NCBI RefSeq assembly: GCF_900230215.1
Contig: NZ_LT907982.1
Coordinates: forward strand, 2,418,001 to 2,482,000
Source of the DNA: Jatrophihabitans sp. GAS493
Lineage (GTDB): Bacteria > Actinomycetota > Actinomycetes > Mycobacteriales > Jatrophihabitantaceae
DNA: 64,000 bases
Direction: 5' to 3'
The notes under the pieces were generated by a model. It was not told the origin of the DNA, did not search any database, and saw only the letters and a program-made list of their open reading frames with translations. Shown here piece after piece: positions 56,350 through 64,000 of this stretch (positions are counted from its first letter, which is position 1; each line of letters begins with the position of its first letter). Position numbers and translations under genes: made by a program.

Positions 56350-57273
56350 GTGACCATGACCGACCTGCGTCTGGAGCGGAGCTGGTCGCCCGGGCGCCCG
56401 GTCGATATCCGGGCGACGCTGGCCCCGCTTCGCCGTGGAGCCGGCGACCCCGCCCATCGCGTCGACGACACCGGCGTCTTCTGGCGCGCCTTCAACGCAC
56501 CGACCGGTCCGGTGACCCTGGCGCTGCGGCCGAGCGGCAACGGGGTGTCGGCCACCGCGTGGGGATCGGGAGCCGAGTGGGCGCTGGAGGCTGTTCCGGC
56601 GCTGCTCGGGGCCGGTGATGACTGGTCCGAGCTGGATCTCAGCACTCAGCCGCGGCTGGCCCGGCTGCTGCGGGGACGACCCGGGCTGCGACTGACGCGC
56701 ACCGATCGAGTCTTCGACACGCTGGTGCCGACCATCCTGGAGCAGCGGGTCACCGGCGGCGAGGCCCGCAGTTCCTGGCGGGCGCTGCTCTACCGTTACG
56801 GCTCACCCGCGCCGGGACCGAACGAGGCACTTCGGGTCCCGCCGACCCCGGCGACGATCCTGCAGGTGCCGACCTGGCAGTGGCACCGCTTCGGGGTCGA
56901 TCTGCAGCGGCAGCGGGCGATTCGCGCCGCGGCCACCGTCGCGCCGCGCTTGGAGGAGGCGGTCACCATGTCCGACGCCGACGCGCTGCGCCGGCTGCGG
57001 GTGGTGCCGGGGATCGGTGCGTGGAGCGCGGCCGAGACCGCTCAGCGCGCCCTCGGCCACGCGGATACGGTGAGCGTCGGCGACTTCCACCTGCACGACC
57101 TGGTGGTCTTCGCCCTCTCCGGTGAGGCTCGCGGTGACGATGAGCGGATGCTCGCCCTGCTGCAGCCGTGGGCGGGGCACCGGCAGCGGGTGGTACGCCT
57201 GATCGAACTCTCCGGTGTCCGGAAGCCGAGGTTCGGGCCGCGGTACGCGCCGCTGGACACCCGCTCCATGTGA
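56350..57273 (+). CDS. DNA-3-methyladenine glycosylase II-like (AlkA) protein
   Basis: A 307-residue HhH-GPD base-excision enzyme removing alkylated bases. The helix-hairpin-helix is VVPGIGAWSAAETAQRAL (about 218-235) and the catalytic aspartate is D245 in VSVGDFHLHD. FDTLVPTILEQRVTGGEA matches the conserved helix before the active site. No iron-sulfur cysteines are present. GTG 56350 or ATG 56356 may start it. It converges with the serine hydrolase gene after 4 bases and is unrelated to the glycan cluster. Confidence 0.87.
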   Translation: MTMTDLRLERSWSPGRPVDIRATLAPLRRGAGDPAHRVDDTGVFWRAFNAPTGPVTLALRPSGNGVSATAWGSGAEWALEAVPALLGAGDDWSELDLSTQPRLARLLRGRPGLRLTRTDRVFDTLVPTILEQRVTGGEARSSWRALLYRYGSPAPGPNEALRVPPTPATILQVPTWQWHRFGVDLQRQRAIRAAATVAPRLEEAVTMSDADALRRLRVVPGIGAWSAAETAQRALGHADTVSVGDFHLHDLVVFALSGEARGDDERMLALLQPWAGHRQRVVRLIELSGVRKPRFGPRYAPLDTRSM

Positions 57274-57277
57274 CGCC

Positions 57278-58129
57278 TCAGCCCAAGAGTCCCAAGACGG
57301 CATCACTCAGTTGTGGCCAGGCCTGCGCGGCCCAGCCACCGAAGGGCCGGTCGGCCAACGCCACCAGCGCCAGTCCGGCCCGTGGGTCGACCCAGAACAT
57401 CGTGCCACTCTGACCGAAATGCCCATAGGTTTGCGGCGAATTCTTCGCCCCGGTCCAGTGCGGTGATTTCTTCGCCCGCAGCTCGAAGCCGAGGCCCCAG
57501 TCATTGGGGTCCCGCATGCCGTAGCCGGGGAGGACCCCGCGCAACCCCGGATACTGCGCGCTCGTCGCCTCGGCCAGGGTGCTGGGGTGCAGCAACGTGC
57601 GCGGGTTCAGCAGTTCTCGCAGGACGGCGGAGAGATCGGCGACCGTGGAGCGGCCGTCGCGGGCCGGGGACCCCTCCAGGACTGTGTCGGTGAGGCTCAG
57701 CGGCACCGCGACCGCCTCGTGCAGGTAGGCCGGAAAGGCCATTGTGGTCGCCTCCGCCACCAGCTGCCCGATGAGGTCGTAGCCGACGTTGGAGTAGACC
57801 CGGCGCTGCGCGGGCGGGTATGAACGCAGCAGTCCCTCCGGCGCCACGCCGGAGGCGTGCGCCAGCAGATGACGCAGGGTGGCCCCGGGGAGCAGTTGCT
57901 CCTCGGCCGGGTCGTCGAGTGAGAGCGCCTCCTCCTCGACGGCCACCAGCGTCGCCAGCGCACTCAGCGGTTTGGTCACCGACGCCAGCGCAAAGACCCG
58001 ATTCACGTCGCCAGCGGTGGCGATCACGCCGTCGCCGTCCACCAGGGCGGTTGCGGCCGCACCGACCGGCCAGTCGTCGATCCGCTGCAGCACCTGCTGG
58101 GCGGCGGCCGGGTTGATGCCTGCGCTCAC
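57278..58129 (-). CDS. Beta-lactamase-family serine hydrolase
   Basis: A 283-residue class C/esterase-type serine hydrolase with S50-V-T-K53, Y112-S-N114 and H237-F-G239, the three motifs of the beta-lactamase/DD-peptidase/EstB group. There is no signal peptide, so it should act in the cytosol as an esterase or amidase. GTG 58129 overlaps the fbiB stop (GTGA), so it is translated from the F420 operon; longer starts run into fbiB. Substrate unknown. Its coupling to F420 genes is unexplained. Confidence 0.85.
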   Translation of the reverse strand: MSAGINPAAAQQVLQRIDDWPVGAAATALVDGDGVIATAGDVNRVFALASVTKPLSALATLVAVEEEALSLDDPAEEQLLPGATLRHLLAHASGVAPEGLLRSYPPAQRRVYSNVGYDLIGQLVAEATTMAFPAYLHEAVAVPLSLTDTVLEGSPARDGRSTVADLSAVLRELLNPRTLLHPSTLAEATSAQYPGLRGVLPGYGMRDPNDWGLGFELRAKKSPHWTGAKNSPQTYGHFGQSGTMFWVDPRAGLALVALADRPFGGWAAQAWPQLSDAVLGLLG

Positions 58130-59514
58130 CAGGCCTCGAGTCGCTCGCGGGCCAGCCGGATCAGCGCCGGTAGTTCGGCCGAGCTCCCGTCCGGCAGGTC
58201 GTCCCAGGAGAACCAACGAAGATCGAGGGATTCGTCGCTGATCGTCGGCTGGGCGCCTTCGGGTGCGATGGCCAGGAAGCGCACGTCGAAGTGGCGCGTC
58301 GGCAACCCCAGCGAACAGGTCAGCGGGTGCAGGTCGAGCCCGAGCGGTACTGGGTCGAAGGAGAGGGCACCGATCCCGCTCTCCTCGCGGGCCTCGCGGG
58401 CCGCGGCGTCGAGGAGGGTCTGGTCACCCGGTTCACAGTGGCCGCCGACCTGTACCCAGAGCCCAACCCGCGGATGCAGGGTGAGCAGCACGGTGCGTTG
58501 GGTCGGATCCATCACCAGCGCGCTGGCGGTGAGGTGGCCCGGTACGCAGTGCCGCCAGGTCGCGTCCGTGCGGGCGCCGAGGAATCCGAGAAAAGCCTGC
58601 TGTAGCAGGGAATCCTCGCGGGTCACCGGAACCATCGCCGCGATCGTGCGGACCGCATCGACGTGCAGCGCCGGGGCGGCCTCCATCCCCACTCCGACGT
58701 CCTCGCGCCCGAGCTCGATCGCCTCGGCCGTGCCCAGCCGGAAGAGGTCCTCGTCCGCGCCTCGGATGAGGGTGCGGCTACCGGCTCCGTCGTCGGGTAG
58801 CTCGCCGTCCACGGCCAGGCCGCGCACGATGGCGATCGGCACTCGCGTCAATTTGCCCTTCACCAGGTCGGCCGCGGCGGCGATCTCGTCGGCCACCGCC
58901 ACCTGGGTGACCTCGAGCAGATTGCCATAGTCGTCCAGCTGCCCGCGCTCGTCGTTCACCGCACGCAGTCCGGCGACGCCGATGGCGGCGTCGGTGATAC
59001 CGGCCCGCCACGGTCGCCCCATCGAGTCGCTGATGATGACCGCGACGTTCACCCCGAGCTGGCTCTGGATCGCCTTGCGAAGACCGTCGGCCGAGCCGTC
59101 GGGGTCCAGCGGCAGCAGTGCCAGTTCGTTGCGGGCGACGTTGGAGGCGTCCACGCCGGCGGCCGCCAGCACTAGACCGTGCCGGGTCTGGGAGATGCGC
59201 AACGGTCCGCGCTGGGCGACCACCCGCACCGTCTCGCCGTCGATAGCGGCCTGCCGGGCCGCCTCCCGCTCGTCCGGGTCGGCCGTCTCCAGGGTGATGA
59301 GTCGCCCCTCGACTTTGGAGATGGCCTTTGAGGTGACCACCAGCACGTCACCGTCCTGAAGGGGTGGCGCATACACGGCGATCAGGGCGGCTAGGTCGTC
59401 GCCGGGACGGATCTCACCGAACCCCAGCACGGGGAGGATCTCGACCCGCGAACTCGCCGCGCCCCGGTGCGGGTCGACGGAGTGCTGGTCAGTTGTCCGG
59501 TCGTCGCTGCTCAT
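58126..59514 (-). CDS. fbiB: F420-0:gamma-glutamyl ligase fused to NUDIX hydrolase
   Basis: Adds glutamates to F420-0 (CofE activity) in coenzyme F420 synthesis. Of 462 residues, about 22-270 form the CofE domain ([50 protein letters not shown]). Residues about 300-455 form a NUDIX hydrolase with the box at 357-381 (GGHCEPGD...[10 protein letters not shown]). In mycobacterial FbiB the C-terminal domain is a flavin-binding nitroreductase-like domain that reduces dehydro-F420; here NUDIX takes that place. It overlaps fbiA (ATGA) and the serine hydrolase (GTGA). Confidence 0.92.
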   Translation of the reverse strand: MSSDDRTTDQHSVDPHRGAASSRVEILPVLGFGEIRPGDDLAALIAVYAPPLQDGDVLVVTSKAISKVEGRLITLETADPDEREAARQAAIDGETVRVVAQRGPLRISQTRHGLVLAAAGVDASNVARNELALLPLDPDGSADGLRKAIQSQLGVNVAVIISDSMGRPWRAGITDAAIGVAGLRAVNDERGQLDDYGNLLEVTQVAVADEIAAAADLVKGKLTRVPIAIVRGLAVDGELPDDGAGSRTLIRGADEDLFRLGTAEAIELGREDVGVGMEAAPALHVDAVRTIAAMVPVTREDSLLQQAFLGFLGARTDATWRHCVPGHLTASALVMDPTQRTVLLTLHPRVGLWVQVGGHCEPGDQTLLDAAAREAREESGIGALSFDPVPLGLDLHPLTCSLGLPTRHFDVRFLAIAPEGAQPTISDESLDLRWFSWDDLPDGSSAELPALIRLARERLEAW

Positions 59515-60470
59515 CGGGCCGCCGAAGTCAGTCCGGCCACGGCGAAGGCGTCGCGCACCATCTGCGCGGTGGCCTCGTCGTCGCTCATCAGCAGTGGCGT
59601 CGGCAGTACCGATACGCCGGGAATATCAGCTGATTCTCCGGATTGGATGAGCCACCCGTCCAGCACCCCGTCGGCGCTGCGAGCGCCGTAGTGGCGCCCG
59701 ACGCCCTCCGCACTGACCTCGACGCCGATCGCCGGTAGGCAGGAGTCGGCCATCCCGCGAACCGGAGCGTTGCCGATGATGGGGGAGAGTCCGACCACGG
59801 GCGCGGCGCTGGCTCGCAGCGCCTCCCGCATGGTGGGGACGTTCAGGATCGTCCCGATGCTCACCACCGGATTGCTGGGTGCGATGAGCAGGATGTCGGC
59901 GTCGGCGATCGCCGAGAGCACGGCCTCGGTCGGTTTGGCGTCCTCGAGACCGATCTGCACGAAGCTCTCCGCGGGGAGTTCAGCGCGATGCTTGATCCAC
60001 CACTGCTGAAAGTGGATGGCGCGCCGCGCCCCGTCCAGCTGGACGACGACGTGCGTCTCGCAGCGAGCGTCGGTCATGGGCAGCATCCGGATACCGGGCT
60101 GCCAGCGGTCGCAGAGCGCACCGGTGACGTCGGTGAGGGAGTAGCCGGCATCGAGCATCTGGGTACGGACCAGATGCGTGGCCAGGTCGAGGTCGCCCAG
60201 ACCGAACCAGCTCGGCTCCGCGCCGTAGCGTGCCAACTCCTCCTTGACCCGCCAGCTCTCGTCGGCCCGTCCCCAGCCGCGTTCGGTGTCAGTGCCGCCG
60301 CCGAGGGTGTACATGACACTGTCCAGGTCGGGACAGATCCGCAGCCCATGGAGGGTGATGTCGTCTCCGGTGTTGATGACTGCGGTTATCTGGGCGTCGG
60401 GGTAGGCCCGGCGGACGCCGCGGAGAAATCGGGCACCCCCGATGCCGCCGGCGAGAACTGTTATCTGCAC
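59511..60470 (-). CDS. fbiA: 2-phospho-L-lactate/PEP transferase FbiA (CofD)
   Basis: Joins the deazaflavin Fo with the nucleotide-activated phospholactate or phosphoenolpyruvate moiety to give (dehydro-)F420-0. The 319 residues include [16 protein letters not shown] at the start, NTGDD, the [13 protein letters not shown] substrate loop, GDLDLATH and [17 protein letters not shown] 60470 is chosen because it gives the family N-terminus and TAGCTT lies 7 bases upstream; an in-frame TTG precedes it. First gene of the F420 operon. Confidence 0.94.
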   Translation of the reverse strand: MQITVLAGGIGGARFLRGVRRAYPDAQITAVINTGDDITLHGLRICPDLDSVMYTLGGGTDTERGWGRADESWRVKEELARYGAEPSWFGLGDLDLATHLVRTQMLDAGYSLTDVTGALCDRWQPGIRMLPMTDARCETHVVVQLDGARRAIHFQQWWIKHRAELPAESFVQIGLEDAKPTEAVLSAIADADILLIAPSNPVVSIGTILNVPTMREALRASAAPVVGLSPIIGNAPVRGMADSCLPAIGVEVSAEGVGRHYGARSADGVLDGWLIQSGESADIPGVSVLPTPLLMSDDEATAQMVRDAFAVAGLTSAAR

Positions 60471-60483
60471 GCATTCCAAGCTA
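60471..60483 (-). promoter_or_regulatory. Leaderless-type -10 box of fbiA
   Basis: Leftward TAGCTT (60483-60478) lies 7 bases before GTG 60470; it decides the start codon. Confidence 0.5.
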
Positions 60484-60532
60484 CGCGAGACGCGGGCGGC
60501 GACCGATCAGGGTGCGCCCCGGATGACCGGAG

Positions 60533-61171
60533 CTAGCGCTTCACTGCCGCCAGCAGGCCGTCGCCGACCGGCAGCAGGGCGGCGAGGAGACGATCGTCCT
60601 CCCGGACCGCCCGCCCCAGCTCCCGCTGCGCCACCGCGTCGGAATCCCGGGCCGAAGGGTCGGCGACCCGGTCCTGCCAGAGCGCGTTGTAGAAGACCAC
60701 CACGCCGCCACTGCGCAGCAGCCGCACCGCCTGCTCGTGGTAAATGCCGTTGGAGCCGGTGTCGGCGTCGACGAAAACCAGGTCGTAGGCGGCGTCGGTC
60801 AGGCGGGGAAGCACCTCGGCCGCCGAACCGTTGATGAGCCGGTAGCGGGTGGTGGCGATGCCGCGCTCGGCGAAGGCCTCTTTGGCCGCCCGCTGGTGCT
60901 CGGCCTCGACATCGACGGTGGTGAGAATCCCCTCCGGGCGCATGCCGCCGAAGAGCCAGAGTCCGGAGACGCCGGCGCCGGTACCGACCTCGACGACGGC
61001 CCTGGCCGCAGAGGCCGCGGCCAGCACCTGCAGCGCGGCACCGGCGGCGGAGCTGATGGGTTCGCATCCGAGTTCGGTGGAGCGAGCGCGGGCCGAGTCG
61101 ATCACCTCGGTGGTATCGGGCCAGTTCTCCACGAAGGTCAGACTGTTCTCACCCAGCATTGCGTCGGCCAT
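60533..61171 (-). CDS. O-methyltransferase (catechol/caffeoyl-CoA type)
   Basis: A 212-residue SAM-dependent O-methyltransferase with motif I VVEVGTGAGVSGLWL (about 59-73), ILTTVDVEAEHQRAA and the metal-binding FVDADTGSNGIYHE stretch. ATG 61171 is preferred: TAGCAT lies 8 bases upstream and the family N-terminus follows; upstream in-frame codons give a non-homologous extension. It resembles the O-methyltransferase divergent from sigE in mycobacteria (Rv1220c, from memory). Natural substrate unknown. Confidence 0.88.
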   Translation of the reverse strand: MADAMLGENSLTFVENWPDTTEVIDSARARSTELGCEPISSAAGAALQVLAAASAARAVVEVGTGAGVSGLWLFGGMRPEGILTTVDVEAEHQRAAKEAFAERGIATTRYRLINGSAAEVLPRLTDAAYDLVFVDADTGSNGIYHEQAVRLLRSGGVVVFYNALWQDRVADPSARDSDAVAQRELGRAVREDDRLLAALLPVGDGLLAAVKR

Positions 61172-61185
61172 AGTTGACGATGCTA
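61172..61185 (-). promoter_or_regulatory. Leaderless-type -10 box of O-methyltransferase
   Basis: Leftward TAGCAT (61185-61180) lies 8 bases before ATG 61171. Confidence 0.5.
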
Positions 61186-61223
61186 TCCGCCACCACCGGC
61201 TTTTCCGTGCATCGTCAAGGGTG

Positions 61224-62603
61224 TCAGCGCATCGAATCGATGAGCATCTCGATGTCGGCCACACTGGTGCGCGGATTGACGATCGCGAATCGCGTGCAGA
61301 CCCGTCCGTGATGCTTCGTCGGCGTCACCAGCGCCACCTGCTCCTCGAGCAGTCGAGCACTCCACTGCGTGTACTGGCTGTCATCCCAACCGATGCGTTC
61401 GAAGATCAGCACCGACAGATCCGGCTCGACGAGCAGTCGCAGGTGGGGTGCGTCGCGGATCAGTTGCGCCCCGCTGCGGGCCACGTCGAGGGTGTGCTCC
61501 ACGGCGTCGCGGTAGGCGTGCGTGCCGTGTACGGCGAGGGAGAACCAGAACGGCAGGCCACGGGCTCGACGGCTGAGTTGGATTGAGAAATCCGACGGAT
61601 TCCACTCGCCTTCGATGGTGACCGGGTCGAGGTAGCCGGCCCGCTGGGTATGTGCGGCGTGGCCCTGCCGCGGGTCCCGGTAGACCAGCGCGCAGGAGTC
61701 GAAGGGGGCGAAGAACCACTTGTGCGGATCGACGATGAAGGAGTCGGCCCGCTCGACGCCGGCGAAGAGTGACCGAGCGCTCGGCGCGGCCAGAGCGGCC
61801 CCACCGTAGGCGCCGTCGACGTGCAGCCACCAGCCGTGCTCGGCCACCACGTCGGCGATGCCGTCGATGTCGTCGACCACGCCCAGGTTCGTGGTGCCGG
61901 CGGTGGCGACGACGGCGAAGATCCCGTCGGCGGCGGCCGGTGACAACTCCGCGATCACCCGGCGCAGCGTCGAGCCGACCAGACGCCCGCGCTCGTCCCC
62001 GGGAATCTCGATGACGTCGACATCCATCACCACCCGCAACGCATGCTTCACCGACGAGTGCGTCTCTGCGGTGACGCAGACGGCCCACCGCTCGGGGCGG
62101 ACTCCGCTGCGCCGGCTCAAGGCCCATTCCCGGGCCGCCACCAGTGCGGAGAGGTTTCCCACCGTGCCCCCCTGCACGAAGACGCCGCCCGCCTCCTCCG
62201 GGAGGCCGACGAGGTCGGCGATCCAGCGCAGCGCCTGATTCTCGGCATAGACCGCGCCGGAGCTCTCCAGCCAGGAGCCGCCGTAGATGCTGGACGCGCC
62301 CAGCAGCATGTCGAAGGAGACCGCCGCCTTCGTGGGGGCACTCGGGATGAAGGAGAGGAAGCGCGGGTGATCCACCGAGATGCAGGCCGGCCCGAGCACG
62401 TCCGCCCAGAGTCGTAACGCCTCGGCGCTGCCGAGTCCCTCCGCGGTGACCGTCGCCCCGGCGGCGGCGGCCAGTTCGGCCGGCGAGGCGGGGCGATCCA
62501 GCGGGGCGTCCATCGCCAATCGATCCAGGCAGTAGTCGCTGAGCGCCTGCGCGGTGGCCTCGCTGTCGGGGGTGGACATGTGCATCGCTTCATAACCGGA
62601 CAT
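61224..62603 (-). CDS. PLP-dependent group II amino acid decarboxylase
   Basis: A 459-residue decarboxylase of the aromatic-L-amino-acid/diaminobutyrate group. The PLP lysine is K295 in VDPHKWFFAP; other hallmarks are HPRFLSFIPSAPT near residue 79, GGTVGNLSAL (145-154) and HVDGAYGG with the PLP-ring aspartate. It would make a biogenic amine such as tyramine, tryptamine or a diamine; the substrate is not determinable here. ATG 62603 is supported by a -10 box; ATGs at 62585 and 62579 are in frame. It sits between the O-methyltransferase and sigE. Confidence 0.88.
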   Translation of the reverse strand: MSGYEAMHMSTPDSEATAQALSDYCLDRLAMDAPLDRPASPAELAAAAGATVTAEGLGSAEALRLWADVLGPACISVDHPRFLSFIPSAPTKAAVSFDMLLGASSIYGGSWLESSGAVYAENQALRWIADLVGLPEEAGGVFVQGGTVGNLSALVAAREWALSRRSGVRPERWAVCVTAETHSSVKHALRVVMDVDVIEIPGDERGRLVGSTLRRVIAELSPAAADGIFAVVATAGTTNLGVVDDIDGIADVVAEHGWWLHVDGAYGGAALAAPSARSLFAGVERADSFIVDPHKWFFAPFDSCALVYRDPRQGHAAHTQRAGYLDPVTIEGEWNPSDFSIQLSRRARGLPFWFSLAVHGTHAYRDAVEHTLDVARSGAQLIRDAPHLRLLVEPDLSVLIFERIGWDDSQYTQWSARLLEEQVALVTPTKHHGRVCTRFAIVNPRTSVADIEMLIDSMR

Positions 62604-62615
62604 GAAGACAGCCTA
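62604..62615 (-). promoter_or_regulatory. Leaderless-type -10 box of decarboxylase
   Basis: Leftward TAGGCT (62615-62610) lies 6 bases before ATG 62603. Confidence 0.5.
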
Positions 62616-62736
62616 GGTTCGGCGGCTCTCACACGCAGTGCACAGGAACGTCTCATCGTTGTGTCAGGACCGCCGCGGGAAGATATGTGCAGACAGATGC
62701 AGGCCCCCAGGCCCCGGCCGGTCCAGAAGCGGGATT

Positions 62737-62762
62737 GGAACTCGGAGCAGGAATGGGACGTT
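62737..62762 (+). promoter_or_regulatory. ECF-type (SigE/SigH-like) promoter of sigE
   Basis: GGAAC (62737-62741), an exact 18-base spacer and GTT (62760-62762) match the GGAAT/C-N18-GTT pattern of actinobacterial ECF promoters. The sigE start is 88 bases downstream. Autoregulation by SigE, or control by a SigH-like factor, is the natural reading. Confidence 0.6.
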
Positions 62763-62850
62763 CGTCCTGTTAGTTGAACTCGTAGATGAACGTCGTAGTT
62801 GAAGTTCGCAGAGCAGCCGCGGTTTCGTGGCTGCGAGAAGGGAACATCGC

Positions 62851-63540
62851 GTGAACGACCGAGCTGTGGATCTGACGGCCGACCCAGCCGCCGAGACGCT
62901 GGCCGACCCGGGCGTGCCCAACAACTGGACGCCGCCCAGCTGGGATGAGGTCGTGCGTGAGCATGCCGATCGGGTCTACCGATTGGCCTACCGGCTCTCG
63001 GGCAACCGGGCCGATGCCGAAGACCTGACGCAGGAGACATTCGTCCGGGTGTTCCGGTCGCTGGCCCAGTACTCACCCGGCACCTTCGAGGGTTGGCTGC
63101 ACCGCATCACCACCAACCTCTTCCTGGACATGGTGCGTCGCCGGCAACGGATCCGCTTCGACGCGCTCCCCGAGGATGCCGGTGAACGGCTGGCCTCCAA
63201 CTCGGCCGGCCCCGAGCAGGCCTACGCCGAACTCCACCTCGACCCGGAGATCGAGCGGGCCCTGGACGCGCTCCCGGCCGACTTCCGCGCGGCCGTGGTG
63301 CTCTGCGACCTGGAGGAGCTCTCCTACGAGGAGATCGCCGCCACCCTCGGAATCAAGGTCGGAACTGTTCGCTCGCGTATTCACCGGGGCAGGGTTCTGC
63401 TGCGTGAGGCGCTGGCCCATCGCGCCCCGGGCCTGCGCCCGGCCGAGCCGGGCGTGACAGAGTTTGCCGGCGAGCTCGAGTCCGAACCCGCCGCACCGGC
63501 ACCGGCCCGCGCAGAAGGGCTTCAGGGTGCACTTCGATGA
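62851..63540 (+). CDS. sigE: RNA polymerase ECF sigma factor SigE
   Basis: Extracytoplasmic-function sigma factor for envelope stress. The 229 residues have region 2 (about 35-105; [39 protein letters not shown]) and region 4 (about 130-190; [24 protein letters not shown]). The N-terminal [21 protein letters not shown] is strikingly like mycobacterial SigE. GTG 62851 follows GAGAAGGGA at 9 bases; GTG 62827 is an alternative. The last 40 residues are a Pro/Ala/Glu-rich tail. Coupled to the anti-sigma gene (ATGA). Confidence 0.92.
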   Translation: MNDRAVDLTADPAAETLADPGVPNNWTPPSWDEVVREHADRVYRLAYRLSGNRADAEDLTQETFVRVFRSLAQYSPGTFEGWLHRITTNLFLDMVRRRQRIRFDALPEDAGERLASNSAGPEQAYAELHLDPEIERALDALPADFRAAVVLCDLEELSYEEIAATLGIKVGTVRSRIHRGRVLLREALAHRAPGLRPAEPGVTEFAGELESEPAAPAPARAEGLQGALR

Positions 63541-64000
63541 ACTTCGCTCCCCAACATCTCTCCGACGAAGCGGTGGCCGCCTGCGCTGACTCCGCTTTGA
63601 ACGCGCCGGCGCGCCTGCGGGCTGAGCGGCATCTGGCCGGTTGTGCCGAATGCCGCCGGGCCGTGCAGGAGCAGCAGGAGGCGGCCCGGGTGCTGCGCCG
63701 GGCGGTCGCGCCGGCGCTGCCGTCGGGCCTGATGCAGCGGCTGCGGGACGTGCCGCAGACGACCGAGCTGCCGCCGAACGACTTCACCCTCTCGCCGGAG
63801 GGGAATGCAGTCTTTCCGACCTTCAAGCCGTCCGGCTCCGGGTCCCGGGCGTCGGCACCGCCGCCACCGCCGCACCACTCCGTCCGCCGCCACTCCCGAG
63901 CGCTGCTGTTCACCGCGGCCGCCTTCGTCTCGGTGAGCGCCGCCAGCGTTGCCGTTGCCGCGGTGCCCTCGCAGGTTGCCCAGGACGCGCCGGCGCCGTC
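63537..64000 (+). CDS. rseA: Zinc anti-sigma factor (RseA-like), C-terminus cut by window edge
   Basis: Binds and silences SigE until envelope stress. The visible 154 residues contain the ZAS motif H32-x3-C36-x2-C39 in [10 protein letters not shown] preceded by the [10 protein letters not shown] helix, a Pro/Ser/His-rich linker (about 85-120) and a membrane segment (about 123-143) running toward the window end. The membrane segment indicates a membrane-bound anti-sigma factor; the mycobacterial RseA is cytosolic by comparison. ATG 63537 overlaps the sigE stop. The extracytoplasmic part is not seen. Confidence 0.88.
   Translation, partial: MNFAPQHLSDEAVAACADSALNAPARLRAERHLAGCAECRRAVQEQQEAARVLRRAVAPALPSGLMQRLRDVPQTTELPPNDFTLSPEGNAVFPTFKPSGSGSRASAPPPPPHHSVRRHSRALLFTAAAFVSVSAASVAVAAVPSQVAQDAPAP

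Overview
The window is about 64 kb of high-GC DNA with actinobacterial (Actinomycetota) gene content. It has a coenzyme F420 biosynthesis pair (fbiA/fbiB), an F420-type PPOX enzyme, dTDP-rhamnose and decaprenyl-type wall linker genes (rmlB, rmlD, wbbL), tandem LCP wall-ligase genes, a sigE/rseA pair, many GTG starts and many promoters that appear to give leaderless mRNAs. mreBCD-mrdA-rodA indicates lateral-wall elongation. A soil- or plant-associated actinomycete of Frankiales/Jatrophihabitans type would fit, but genus and species cannot be read from the sequence. No tRNA, rRNA, CRISPR array, prophage or intact insertion sequence was seen.

Layout. (1) 1-7180: a xylose module. xylA-xylB run leftward (xylB is cut by the window edge). 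Divergent from them are a sugar-binding lipoprotein, a single-domain ABC ATPase, a permease and a ROK repressor. The 263-bp divergent region holds a good xylA promoter and several palindromes. (2) 7185-10600: old-yellow-enzyme oxidoreductase, folC, a DUF4233-type membrane protein and ndk. (3) 10803-16638: mreB-mreC-mreD-mrdA-rodA, translationally coupled. (4) 16693-24615: a radical SAM protein without its usual partner, GtrA, purK-purE, and a hydrolase-ABC fusion with its permease. (5) 24628-31110: NTF2-like protein, ugd, pgi, gnd, and glyA behind a recognisable ZTP (pfl) riboswitch. (6) 31455-39656: a large membrane protein, a TIGR03089 protein, two LCP proteins, rmlB and rmlD. (7) 39672-43657: two methyltransferases, a small membrane protein, a PPOX enzyme and a frameshifted DUF222-HNH gene. 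(8) 43794-56301: a surface-glycan cluster with UDP-xylose synthase, six glycosyltransferases, a large membrane protein, a flippase-like protein, a methyltransferase, wbbL and a mannose-1-phosphate guanylyltransferase. (9) 56350-60470: AlkA-like glycosylase, serine hydrolase, a CofE-NUDIX fusion (fbiB) and fbiA. (10) 60533-64000: O-methyltransferase, PLP decarboxylase, sigE and its anti-sigma factor (cut by the window edge).

How the genes fit together. From 18620 rightward the backbone (GtrA, purK, purE ... TIGR03089, LCP, rmlD, wbbL, manB, fbiB, fbiA) resembles, from memory, the mycobacterial Rv3277-Rv3261 neighbourhood, here opened by about 14 kb of glycan genes between rmlD and wbbL. Ugd and UDP-xylose synthase would turn UDP-glucose into UDP-glucuronate and then UDP-xylose, RmlB/RmlD make dTDP-rhamnose, and ManB makes GDP-mannose. 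These could supply the local glycosyltransferases, with the LCP proteins attaching finished polymer to peptidoglycan.

The items most worth following are the CofE-NUDIX fusion, the glycan insertion, the hydrolase-ABC fusion, the ZTP riboswitch on glyA, the decamer array in front of purK, and the large number of leaderless-type promoters.
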